A DNA stretch of 12,161 bases from Candidatus Sulfotelmatobacter sp. (GCA_030049565.1 JASIKQ010000490.1:1-12161), one strand, 5' to 3'. Positions 1-6,831 are shown, counted from the first letter of the stretch. The notes: a model not told the origin generated them from the letters alone. Program-made: numbers and translations.

Positions 1-1
1 C

Positions 2-971
2 ACGCGGTTTGGTGGGATTCCGAGCGGATTGCCACATCTGGCAGTCCCGAGATTCCGCGCCGATCTGATTCATGGTTTGCTCGGCCCTGCCCTTACGGTG
101 GCCATGCTAGGTGCCATCGAGTCACTGATGTCGGCTGTGGTATCGGACCGTATGAGCAACGACCGTCATAATCCTAACGTAGAGCTGTTCGGACAAGGTA
201 TCGCAAACATGGTATCGCCATTGTTTGGTGGACTGCCGGCCACCGGCGCAATCGCCGGTAGCGGGCATGATCCATTCGCTTACCTTGTTATGTATTCTGC
301 TGTTTGCTTCCCCTCTAGTCCGTTTTGTACCGATGGCGGTGCTGGCCGGCATCCTGATGGTGGTGTCTTACAACATGGGCGAGTGGCGGGAGATTCCGCA
401 GCTGCTCAAAGTCACCAAGACGGACATCAGCGTGTGGCTGGTGACTTTCGCGCTGACTGTGTTTGCGGATCTGACTGTCGCGGTGGAAGCGGGGATGATC
501 CTGGCCGCACTCCTATTCATCAGTCGGGTTGCCGCCACGACCACGGTTTCACAAGTCACCGACGGCTATATCGAAGACGGCCGCGTGCACATTCTACAGG
601 ACAAAGACATTCCTTATTATGCGACGATCTTCCGCATTCACGGGCCCTTCCTGTTTGGGGCAACGGATAAGATCTCGGTGGTCACCGAGGAACTCCACCA
701 ACTGCCCCCCGTCGTGATTCTGCGCCTGCGTAATATGACGGCTCTCGACGCAACGGGGTTATTTGCGCTGGAGGAGGTCGCTAAACAGCTCCATTCGACG
801 AAGCGGACGCTGATTTTGTGCGGCGCCCGCGAACAGCCCTCACGACTAATCCACCAAGCAGAATTTGAGAATGTAATTGGACCTGAGAATATCTGCGAAA
901 ACGTGCTGGAAGCGTTGCGACGCGCCGAGGAAGTCTACGAAAAGCTGGAGACGAACTTAGAGCGGCGGTAG
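2..971 (+). pseudogene. SulP/SLC26-family anion transporter with C-terminal STAS domain; 5'-partial and frameshifted
   Basis: The gene enters from upstream: reading is open from base 2 (TRFGGIPSGLPHL...). Up to about base 256 this frame gives SulP core sequence ending GLPATGAIA. From about base 255 the match continues in another frame (PVAGMIHSLTLL...) to a TAG at 969-971. SulP proteins normally carry a conserved stretch like RTATNIRSGART between GAIA and PVAG. Here it is absent, as if about 38 nt had been lost, which also causes the frame change. The lost part corresponds to the anion-site region of TM10 in SLC26 structures. After the break come hydrophobic helices and a cytoplasmic STAS domain (from about IPYYATIFRI, with the conserved DATGLFALEE). 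Family members carry sulfate, bicarbonate or other anions; the substrate is not readable here. Beside RuBisCO genes, a BicA-like bicarbonate role is conceivable. It may be a true pseudogene or an assembly error. Confidence 0.85.
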
Positions 972-1082
972 GATATGCTTTGCTGCATCGGCCCGCCGTC
1001 GAGTATGAAAGGTTTTTGATTGGTGCGCGGCTTGTCGCCACGCGCAGGTATTTGCGGTTTCTTGAACAGATAATTCTCAACG

Positions 1083-2564
1083 ATGGCGGGCAAAATCGAG
1101 GGAAACGTCTGGCTGGGCCTGGACGTCGGCACACAAAGCGTGCGTGCGGTCGCTGTCTCCGAAACCGGTGCGGTGCTTGGGAAAGGCTCGCAGCGGCTGG
1201 TCAGCCGGCGTGACCGGTCCAGGCATGAGCAGGATCCCGAGGAGTGGTGGCGTGCAGTCGTCTCCGCCTGCCGTGCGGCTCTGGCCGCTTTACCTGCACC
1301 CGCTATCGGCGCAGTGGCTGTCGATGCCACGTCCGGGACCATCCTGTTAGTGGACAACTGTGGCAACGCGATCACGCCCGGGCTTATGTACGACGACGCC
1401 CGCGCGATTCAGGAATGGCCCCTGGTTGCTGAAACCGGCGCCGAAACCTGGGCAGTGATGGGATACCGCGTGCAGCTTTCGTGGGCGTTGCCCAAGCTGC
1501 TTTGGTTGTTGCGCCGGCATCGCGGTGCGATTTCAGACGTACATCTCGCTCATCAGTCCGACTTCATCAATCAACGGCTCGCAGGCCATCAGGTTTCGTC
1601 GGACTCAAGCAACACGCTCAAGACGGGTTACGATCTCGTCCGCGAAGCCTGGCCTTTCGAAGTTCTGGATGCGCTAGCGGTGCCCCGAGCAATCATGCCC
1701 GAGGTCGTACGCCCAGGGACGCCAGTCGGAACGGTGTGCGCGCAAGCTGGCTCGGAGACCGGCATTCCCGCGGGCACACCAATTATTGCGGGGATGACGG
1801 ACGGATGCGCTGCCCAGATCGCCGCGGGAGCCCTGGAGGTTGGCACTTGGAATTCCGTGCTTGGGACTACTTTGGTTCTCAAGGGAGTGACCCGAGAACT
1901 CATTCGCGATCCCGCGGGCGTGGTTTATTCGCATCGCTCTCCCGATGGAAACTGGTTGCCCGGCGGAGCGTCCAGCACTGGCGCCGGAGTGCTCACAAAA
2001 TATTTTCCCGGGCGCGATCTTGATGGGTTAAGCGCGCAGGCGGCGAGGCGTGAGCTGGCGAGCGTACTGGCTTATCCGCTGGCGGCGCAAGGTGAACGTT
2101 TTCCTTTCACTGCGCCGGATGCGCAAGGCTTCATGCTGGGCACGCCAGCCGACGAAATCGATCTGTTCGCTGCGCTGCTCGAGGGAGTGTGTTTCATCGA
2201 GCGGCTCTGTTTCGACTACCTCGAGCTCTTGGGCGCACCTGTCAACGGCGATTTCCGCTTGACCGGCGGAGCAGCTCGTAACTCTTATTGGTGTCAGCTT
2301 CGGGCCGACATTCTTGGCCGTGCCGTTTGTGTGCCGGAGAACGCCGAGGCTGCGCTGGGCATGGCCGTGCTCGCCGCCTCAGCCGGACGCCGGGTTTCGG
2401 ATGTCGCCAAGAAGATGGTGCGTATTCGTGAGGTGATCGAGCCCCGGCCGAATCGTGTCGCGCGATTTCGCGAGCCCTACATTCAGCTGGTTCGAGAGCT
2501 TTCCCGCCGCGGCTGGGTCGAATCGGCGCTGGTTGAACATGCAGTGCGGAGGGCCATGCAATGA
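1083..2564 (+). CDS. FGGY-family carbohydrate kinase, probable D-ribulokinase
   Basis: A 493-residue cytoplasmic sugar kinase, the usual size for the FGGY family. The N-terminal domain has the phosphate motif GLDVGTQSVR (12-21). The C-terminal domain has TDGCAAQIAAGA (239-250, D240 the likely catalytic base), LGTTLVLK (260-267) and the adenine-site motif TGGAARNSYW. Several stretches follow, from memory, the plant/cyanobacterial D-ribulokinase (XK-1) group rather than XylB: HQSDF, SNTLKTGYD, VVYSHR, WLPGGASSTGAGVL and GERFPF. The predicted reaction is D-ribulose + ATP to D-ribulose 5-phosphate, the substrate of phosphoribulokinase encoded further downstream. Start: the ATG at 1083 is preceded in frame by a TAA at 1071, so no longer form exists, but no good Shine-Dalgarno is visible. 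The stop overlaps the next start (ATGA), so the two genes are probably co-translated. A xylulokinase or another FGGY specificity remains possible. Confidence 0.85.
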   Translation: MAGKIEGNVWLGLDVGTQSVRAVAVSETGAVLGKGSQRLVSRRDRSRHEQDPEEWWRAVVSACRAALAALPAPAIGAVAVDATSGTILLVDNCGNAITPGLMYDDARAIQEWPLVAETGAETWAVMGYRVQLSWALPKLLWLLRRHRGAISDVHLAHQSDFINQRLAGHQVSSDSSNTLKTGYDLVREAWPFEVLDALAVPRAIMPEVVRPGTPVGTVCAQAGSETGIPAGTPIIAGMTDGCAAQIAAGALEVGTWNSVLGTTLVLKGVTRELIRDPAGVVYSHRSPDGNWLPGGASSTGAGVLTKYFPGRDLDGLSAQAARRELASVLAYPLAAQGERFPFTAPDAQGFMLGTPADEIDLFAALLEGVCFIERLCFDYLELLGAPVNGDFRLTGGAARNSYWCQLRADILGRAVCVPENAEAALGMAVLAASAGRRVSDVAKKMVRIREVIEPRPNRVARFREPYIQLVRELSRRGWVESALVEHAVRRAMQ

Positions 2565-3202
2565 CACACCTGGTGCTTGCTCGCCATGGTGAAACCGTTT
2601 GGCACGCAGAGAATCGTTACGCCGGCCACACGGATATTGCGCTCTCACCACGCGGTCGCGAGCAGGCAGAGCGGCTGGGCCGCTGGGCCGTGACCGGGCA
2701 TCTTGCCGCGATTTGGGTCTCACCTTTACGGCGCGCCCGGCAGACGGCCGAACCGGTAGAGCGCGCGACTGGGCTTATAGCGCGTGTCGATCCCCGGCTT
2801 CGGGAACTCAGTTTCGGCGAGGGCGAGGGTTTAACCAATGTTGAGATTGAACGAGCATTTCCCGAAGCGTTTGCAGCTTTTCAAGCCGACCCTGTGGCCA
2901 GTCACTTACCGGGAGGCGAGAATCCGCGCCAAGCTGCGGAACGGGCCATCGGCTGTTTTCGGGAGATTGAGCGAAGGCATCCTGATGGCCGCGTGCTCGT
3001 GATTGCGCACAACACGCTTATCCGTCTTGCGCTCTGTGGACTGATTGGCGTGCCGCTTTCGCGTTACCGCACCCTGTTTCCTTCCATCCTGAACGGCGCA
3101 TTGATCGAGATTCGCGTCGACGGTGATCGGACTTCACTTTTGCGTTTCAACGTGCCCTTGCGATCGACCGGCGCCGCGTGGATGGAGGACGATGAACGCT
3201 AA
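2561..3202 (+). CDS. Histidine phosphatase family protein (phosphoglycerate-mutase-like)
   Basis: A 213-residue protein with the branch-1 histidine phosphatase signature LARHGET (6-12, phospho-accepting His9 with Arg8). It also has SPLRRARQTA (54-63), RELSFGEGEG with acid Glu82, and the second catalytic His150 in VIAHNTLIR. These are the complete catalytic residues, so it should be an active phosphomonoesterase or mutase in the cytoplasm. The substrate cannot be read; relatives act on phosphoglycerate, alpha-ribazole phosphate, sugar phosphates and phosphoglycolate. The ATG overlaps the kinase stop by 4 nt and is preceded by GGAGGG at 2548-2553 with 7 nt spacing, so it is translationally coupled to the ribulokinase-like gene. 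A kinase/phosphatase pair suggests work on related sugar phosphates, for example clearing a wrong or excess pentose phosphate. That is inference. Confidence 0.88.
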   Translation: MTHLVLARHGETVWHAENRYAGHTDIALSPRGREQAERLGRWAVTGHLAAIWVSPLRRARQTAEPVERATGLIARVDPRLRELSFGEGEGLTNVEIERAFPEAFAAFQADPVASHLPGGENPRQAAERAIGCFREIERRHPDGRVLVIAHNTLIRLALCGLIGVPLSRYRTLFPSILNGALIEIRVDGDRTSLLRFNVPLRSTGAAWMEDDER

Positions 3203-3237
3203 GGAGAACTCTGATTAGCCTCCAGGAAAATCCTAAA

Positions 3238-3278
3238 CACAGAGAGCACAGGGGATCACAGAGGACCGCACGGGACTA
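3238..3278. repeat. Short imperfect CACAG-type tandem repeat in intergenic region
   Basis: Four successive units of 9-12 nt all begin CAC(A/G)G: CACAGAGAG, CACAGGGGAT, CACAGAGGACCG and CACGGGACTA. They lie in the non-coding gap between the phosphatase stop and the sigma-54 regulator. I see no gene in the whole 3203-3403 stretch. The function is unknown; it may be a scattered genomic repeat or binding sites in a control region. Confidence 0.5.
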
Positions 3279-3326
3279 CATCAGATTTTCCCGACATCTT
3301 CGTCGCTCAAGAAAACGCCGATCGGG

Positions 3327-3381
3327 CTCTGGAAAAACCTTCTCGTGCACGATGTGCTCTTTTCGGTTCTGTATTCCAGAG
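3327..3381. promoter_or_regulatory. Inverted repeat with central palindrome upstream of the regulator gene
   Basis: CTCTGGAA at 3327-3334 is matched by its exact reverse complement TTCCAGAG at 3374-3381, 39 nt apart. Between them lies a perfect 10-bp palindrome TCGTGCACGA (3343-3352). It sits 22 nt upstream of the regulator start. It could be an autoregulatory binding region or an RNA stem in the leader. No convincing -35/-10 pair was identified. Confidence 0.3.
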
Positions 3382-3403
3382 ATAGACTTGTGCTGGAACA
3401 ACC

Positions 3404-4756
3404 ATGACGCGAATTATTCTTATCGGCGCTGGTAGCGGTGGAAAGGCTCTGGTCGAGTTATTCCACAAACATCCCAACGTCGAAATCGCAGGGGTGGCCG
3501 ACAAGAATGAAGAAGCGGCGGGATTGGCGCTTGCTCGCGAATTTGGATTGCCCGTAACCACTAATTATCAGGATCTGCTCGCGGAAAAGGATATCGACCT
3601 CATTGTGGATGTGACCGGCGACCCTGCCGCCGCCCGGGTGATTGACAGATTGAAAACTGATGGAACGGAAGTCATTCGCGGCAGTGCCGTGCGGTTTATC
3701 TGGGAATTCATCGACGCCACGAACAAAACCGAAGCGCTGGAAGATAAATACCAACTGGCTCTCCGCGAGCTGGACGCGCGCGCCGAGAGTGAGTTCATTA
3801 TCGGCAACAACCCTAAAATGAAGGAGATTTCTGAACTGATCGCCAGGGTCGCGCCCACCCCTACCACAGTCTTGATCCGAGGCGAGAGCGGAACCGGCAA
3901 GGAACTAGTAGCCAGAGCCATTCACCGTCACAGCACACTGAGCGATGAGCCACTGGTGACGCTGAACTGTACAGCCTTATCCCCGGCGCTGCTGGAAAGC
4001 GAACTCTTCGGCTACAAGCGCGGGGCCTTTACCGGCGCCTACGCCGACAGAAAAGGACTGTTCGAAAAAGCCGATGGGGGAACCATGTTTCTCGATGAAA
4101 TTGGAGACATGTCGCTCGAGATCCAGGCCAAGCTTTTGCGAACCTTGCAGACCGGCGAGATTCGCGCCGTGGGCGATGTGCAAACCAAGAAGGTGAGCGT
4201 GCGCATCATCGCGGCCACAAATCAGGCCCTGGAAAAAGCCATACGCGACGGCACATTCCGCGAAGATCTTTTTTATCGCATCAATACGTTCACCATTACA
4301 CTTCCCCCGCTGCGTGAGCGGACCGAAGACATCCCATTCCTGGCGGAATATTTTTTGCAGCGGGCACGAGCGAAAGTGAACAAGCGCGTGGAATCCATTG
4401 CACCCAAGGCGATCGCCTTGCTCAAGGCCTACTCCTGGCCAGGAAACCTGCGCGAATTAGAGAACGTCATCGAAAGGGCAGTGGTGTTGACGTCGTCTTC
4501 CGTGATTGAGGCCGAACATCTTCCCCTTCATGTTCAAGACCTTCCCGGTTTCACGCCGCAAAAGGGATTTATGGCAAGCAAGTCGCAAGTGATCGAGCAG
4601 TTTGAACGGCAGGCCTTGGCAAGCTACCTATCCGAGGCGAAAGGTAACGTCTCGCGAGCAGCCGCACTGGCGAACCTGCCGCGCCGCACCTTCCATCGCC
4701 TGCTGGCGAAACACAAACTCACACACCCGACCCGCAATCGAGCGTTTGAGACATAA
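3404..4756 (+). CDS. Sigma-54-dependent transcriptional activator with N-terminal Rossmann-type sensor domain
   Basis: A 450-residue enhancer-binding protein of three parts. Residues 1 to about 105 form a dinucleotide-binding-like fold: IGAGSGG (GxGxxG, Gly8/10/13), then acidic Asp33 at the end of the second strand (VAD). DIDLIVDVTG is typical of dehydrogenase NAD domains. A charged helical linker (about 107-130) leads to the AAA+ domain. That domain has Walker A GESGTGKE (160-167), the sigma-54-contacting GAFTGA loop (207-212), Walker B TMFLDE (227-232), the FREDLFYR arginine region (286-292) and WPGNLRELENV (345-355). A Fis-type helix-turn-helix lies at about 414-437. All elements for ATP-driven open-complex formation at sigma-54 promoters are present. 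There is no receiver, GAF or PAS domain, so it probably responds to a bound small molecule such as NAD(P)(H); that is inference. A good -24/-12 promoter lies about 235 bp past its stop, so it likely controls the genes downstream. Confidence 0.92.
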   Translation: MTRIILIGAGSGGKALVELFHKHPNVEIAGVADKNEEAAGLALAREFGLPVTTNYQDLLAEKDIDLIVDVTGDPAAARVIDRLKTDGTEVIRGSAVRFIWEFIDATNKTEALEDKYQLALRELDARAESEFIIGNNPKMKEISELIARVAPTPTTVLIRGESGTGKELVARAIHRHSTLSDEPLVTLNCTALSPALLESELFGYKRGAFTGAYADRKGLFEKADGGTMFLDEIGDMSLEIQAKLLRTLQTGEIRAVGDVQTKKVSVRIIAATNQALEKAIRDGTFREDLFYRINTFTITLPPLRERTEDIPFLAEYFLQRARAKVNKRVESIAPKAIALLKAYSWPGNLRELENVIERAVVLTSSSVIEAEHLPLHVQDLPGFTPQKGFMASKSQVIEQFERQALASYLSEAKGNVSRAAALANLPRRTFHRLLAKHKLTHPTRNRAFET

Positions 4757-4768
4757 TGGTCCCACTAT

Positions 4769-4786
4769 AGAGACATTTACGTCTCT
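4769..4786. terminator. Inverted repeat AGAGAC-N6-GTCTCT just past the activator stop
   Basis: Perfect 6-bp arms at 4769-4774 and 4781-4786 enclose ATTTAC. It lies 12 nt after the activator's TAA and is followed by TATTCAAATAAAT rather than a clean T tract. It may be a weak terminator or a protein-binding operator. Confidence 0.3.
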
Positions 4787-4822
4787 TATTCAAATAAATA
4801 CACCAAGTTATTAATTTTATTA

Positions 4823-4851
4823 CACTTATTAATTTATGGATTCCTTATAAT
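4823..4851 (+). promoter_or_regulatory. Possible sigma-70-type promoter (TATAAT at 4846-4851)
   Basis: A perfect TATAAT stands at 4846-4851 in AT-rich DNA, but the -35 position (about 4823-4828) is a poor match to TTGACA. The 18-bp palindrome begins 2 nt after it, where a repressor could block transcription. In AT-rich DNA a chance TATAAT is quite possible. Confidence 0.3.
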
Positions 4852-4852
4852 A

Positions 4853-4870
4853 TGTGACACCAGTGCCACA
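4853..4870. promoter_or_regulatory. 18-bp palindrome, candidate enhancer (UAS) or operator site
   Basis: TGTGACACCAGTGCCACA follows the symmetric form TGTGNCACNNGTGNCACA, with 14 of 18 positions symmetric. Its centre lies about 155 bp upstream of the transcription start expected from the -24/-12 promoter, a usual distance for binding of a sigma-54 activator dimer. The activator gene itself ends about 100 bp upstream. It equally abuts a TATAAT box and could be an operator. No second copy was found in the window. Confidence 0.5.
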
Positions 4871-4990
4871 ATCGGGCAAACCGGCCGTCCGGTCTGGATC
4901 TCTCCCCTTCCGTTCTTATCCCCGCCTAACTCATTGATCCGAGATTCCTTAACTGCAAGCGGCGATGCTCGCCCGAAGCCGCGACACAGT

Positions 4991-5006
4991 TGGCAAGCGA
5001 CTTGCC
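4991..5006 (+). promoter_or_regulatory. Sigma-54 (-24/-12) promoter
   Basis: TGGCAAG-CGAC-TTGCC fits the consensus TGGCAYR-N4-TTGCW very closely. The invariant GG (4992-4993) and GC (5004-5005) have the required 12-nt step. The expected transcription start is near 5017, giving a leader of about 58 nt before the ATG at 5075. It points into the copper-protein/DUF6789/CBS/reductase genes and lies directly downstream of a sigma-54 activator gene. Confidence 0.8.
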
Positions 5007-5074
5007 TTTGTAGCGCCGTGACAGCGAACACAAAAACTCAAAGGAGGCCGCGCGCTGTAGCCGCACAGAAAACC

Positions 5075-5830
5075 ATGAAAACAAGAAATCTCACTTTCAG
5101 TACCGCTTTGAGCATCGCGTTGACCGTGGCGGTTTGTCTTTCGAGCAGACAGACGGCAAATGCGGGAAGTCCGCCGCCGGATTCCACTGGCGGGGGCGCA
5201 ACAGTGAAAGGCACGGTTAGGCTTCAAGGCGCCGTACCAAAGTTGAAACCGATCAACATGGCGGCCGACCCGAGTTGCGCCAAGCAGCATGCCACTGCGG
5301 TTCCGGCACAAGAGATAATCGCCGACGCAAAAGGCAACCTGCAAAATGCGATTGTTTTTGTGTCGGACGGTCTGGGAGACCGGAAGTTTGATTCACCGGC
5401 GCAGCCGGTTGTGATCGACCAGAAAGGCTGCATGTTCCAGCCGCACGTTCTCGCCCTGCGCGCGAACCAGCCGATCGAAATGACCAACAGCGATTCCACA
5501 GCCCACAATATCCATCCTGTGCCCACGAACAACCGGGAGTGGAACAAGGCTGAACTCCCCGGCTCGAAGATGGCTGAGACGTTCCCGCGGGAGGAGATTG
5601 CGATTCCGGTGAAGTGCAACATTCATCCCTGGATGCGCGGCTACGTGGCGGTGTTCAAGCACCCGTTTTTTGCGGTTACAGGTAAGGACGGCAGCTTCAA
5701 TTTGGGCAATCTGCCGCCGGGCACTTACACCATTGAAGTTTGGCACGAAAAGTTTGGTACGACGACGCAGAAGATCACGGTGGGGGTGAACGACAGCAAG
5801 AATCTCGATTTTGTTTTTAAGTCGATGTGA
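5075..5830 (+). CDS. Secreted protein with cupredoxin-like copper motif and carboxypeptidase-regulatory-like domain
   Basis: 251 residues from the ATG at 5075. Earlier in-frame starts are rejected because they would put the sigma-54 promoter inside the gene. Residues 1-30 form a Sec signal peptide with a likely cut after ANA. The middle domain has His144 and His147 (TAHNIHP) and CNIHPWMRGYV with Cys181, His184 and Met187, a ligand set like that of type-1 copper sites. Cys68 and Cys119 may form a disulfide. The C-terminal part (about 200-251, GKDGSFNLGNLPPGTYTIEVWHE) is a carboxypeptidase-regulatory-like beta sandwich. It should act outside the inner membrane, as an electron carrier or copper binder. 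Its partner and exact role are unknown. It is the first gene after the -24/-12 promoter. I see no lipobox. Confidence 0.85.
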   Translation: MKTRNLTFSTALSIALTVAVCLSSRQTANAGSPPPDSTGGGATVKGTVRLQGAVPKLKPINMAADPSCAKQHATAVPAQEIIADAKGNLQNAIVFVSDGLGDRKFDSPAQPVVIDQKGCMFQPHVLALRANQPIEMTNSDSTAHNIHPVPTNNREWNKAELPGSKMAETFPREEIAIPVKCNIHPWMRGYVAVFKHPFFAVTGKDGSFNLGNLPPGTYTIEVWHEKFGTTTQKITVGVNDSKNLDFVFKSM

Positions 5831-5934
5831 CTAGAGCAGCAGTGAGCATTGAGCTATACGAGCAGCAAGATTGAAGGCGATGTTCGGGGATCGGGCAAGT
5901 CGGCATTGAGTAGCCAGTCGAGGAGGAAATGAAT

Positions 5935-6414
5935 ATGAAGCCGAATCCGACCATGGTTTTCTTAGGGGGCCTGCTGGGGACGCCGGCGATGACGGTGCTG
6001 ATGTATGCGCTGGCACTCACCTTAGGCGTGAACACGGATATCGCTGCCATGTTGGGAGAAGTGCTTGGCGGCTGGAAGATGGGCATGCTGGTTCACATCC
6101 TCAACGGGGTAGTCATTTTTCCCCTGGCTTTCGCGTTCTTGTTCTACCGGTTCCTGCCCGGTCCGCCGGTCGCAAAGGGGATAGCGTTTGGGGGCCTGCT
6201 GTGGTTGATCTCGCAATTAGTCGTCATGCCCATGATGGGTGCCGGGTTGTTTAGCGCCCAAATTGGCGGGCTGAAAGCGGTTGCGGCTTCGCTCGGAGGA
6301 CACATGGTGTACGGCTGGTTGCTTGGGGTATTCCCCAGCCTGGCGCAGGAAGGTCTGGCGGCAAAACCAAAGCCAGTAAGCCGCCGATTTGCAAATATGC
6401 CGAAGGGAAGGTAG
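5935..6414 (+). CDS. DUF6789-family integral membrane protein
   Basis: 159 residues with four hydrophobic segments at about 7-31, 50-72, 82-104 and 112-136. Conserved-looking pieces are DIAAMLG, FLPGPPVAKG and LLWLISQLVVMPMMG with GHMVYGWLLG, which I associate with the DUF6789 group. The ATG at 5935 is preferred over the in-frame ATG at 5929 because AGGAGG (5921-5926) is 8 nt from the former and only 2 nt from the latter. No catalytic or metal-site pattern is evident apart from a few histidines in or near the helices (such as His54 and His123). It lies 98 nt after the secreted copper protein and 3 nt before the CBS gene, so an operon is likely. The function is unknown. Confidence 0.8.
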   Translation: MKPNPTMVFLGGLLGTPAMTVLMYALALTLGVNTDIAAMLGEVLGGWKMGMLVHILNGVVIFPLAFAFLFYRFLPGPPVAKGIAFGGLLWLISQLVVMPMMGAGLFSAQIGGLKAVAASLGGHMVYGWLLGVFPSLAQEGLAAKPKPVSRRFANMPKGR

Positions 6415-6417
6415 CGA

Positions 6418-6831
6418 ATGAAGGTTAGCCAGATCATGGAAACTCGGGTAGTAGCGGCCAAGGCCAACGCTACCTGCACCAGCTTGGCGCAGAAGATGCT
6501 CTCCGGGTTCATCAGCGGACTTCCTGTAACTGACGATCAAGGGCACGTAATCGGAGTGGTCACCGAATTCGACATCCTGAAAGTTCTGCGCAATGGCGCG
6601 AACGGCATGTCCAAGGTGGCACGCGACATCATGAGCGACAAGCCGATTTGCCTTGAAGCCAATCAAAGCGTGGAAGAGGCGATCGAATTGATGACCCGCC
6701 ATCACATTATGCGAATTCCTGTGGTATCCGATGGCAGGTTGGTGGGCATTGTGTCGCGCACCGATGTTCTGCGCGCCTACGTCAAGGAAGAGTTTCAGAT
6801 ATTCGAAGCCACGGAAGATATCGAAAGCTAG
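6418..6831 (+). CDS. Two-CBS-domain protein
   Basis: A 137-residue soluble protein that is simply a pair of CBS repeats (a Bateman module), at about 1-60 and 68-128. The second strands of the two repeats read GVVTEFDIL (46-54) and GIVSRTDVL (110-118). They carry the T/S-x-x-D residues (Asp52, Asp116) that in this family contact the ribose of adenylates. IMETRVV and IMSDKPI mark the starts of the two repeats. It probably binds AMP/ADP/ATP or a related ligand and acts on a partner protein. There is no attached effector domain, so the target is likely encoded nearby, for example the membrane protein 3 nt upstream or the reductase downstream. Shine-Dalgarno-like GGGAAGG precedes the ATG within the end of the upstream gene. 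Confidence 0.93.
   Translation: MKVSQIMETRVVAAKANATCTSLAQKMLSGFISGLPVTDDQGHVIGVVTEFDILKVLRNGANGMSKVARDIMSDKPICLEANQSVEEAIELMTRHHIMRIPVVSDGRLVGIVSRTDVLRAYVKEEFQIFEATEDIES

Larger units (their letters stand above)
4757..5074. other. Non-coding control region between the sigma-54 activator and the copper-protein gene
   Basis: This 318-nt stretch shows no credible gene. In order it holds a 6-bp-arm inverted repeat near the activator stop, an AT-rich tract (about 4786-4850) with a directly repeated TTATTAATTT (4808-4817 and 4826-4835), and a TATAAT box. After these come an 18-bp palindrome and an ACCGG-N4-CCGGT inverted repeat (4880-4893). A GGCGA-TGC-TCGCC hairpin follows (4961-4973), then the -24/-12 promoter (4991-5006). 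AGGAGG stands at 5042-5047, 27 nt before the ATG, unusually far for a ribosome site. The AT tract stands out sharply from the GC-rich surroundings and could favour DNA bending. Confidence 0.6.

Noticed and set aside
1024..1046. TGCGCG...CGCGCA inverted repeat as a terminator after the SulP gene
   Set aside because: The loop is 11 nt, the stem only 6 bp and no T tract follows; too weak to call in GC-rich DNA.
1481..2023. Alternative + strand open frame inside the kinase gene (180 codons)
   Set aside because: It is a shifted-frame shadow; the kinase frame carries all FGGY motifs through this region.
4934..5074. Longer N-terminus for the copper-motif protein (start at 4934)
   Set aside because: The extra 47 residues would cover the -24/-12 promoter and precede a normal signal peptide that starts at the ATG at 5075.
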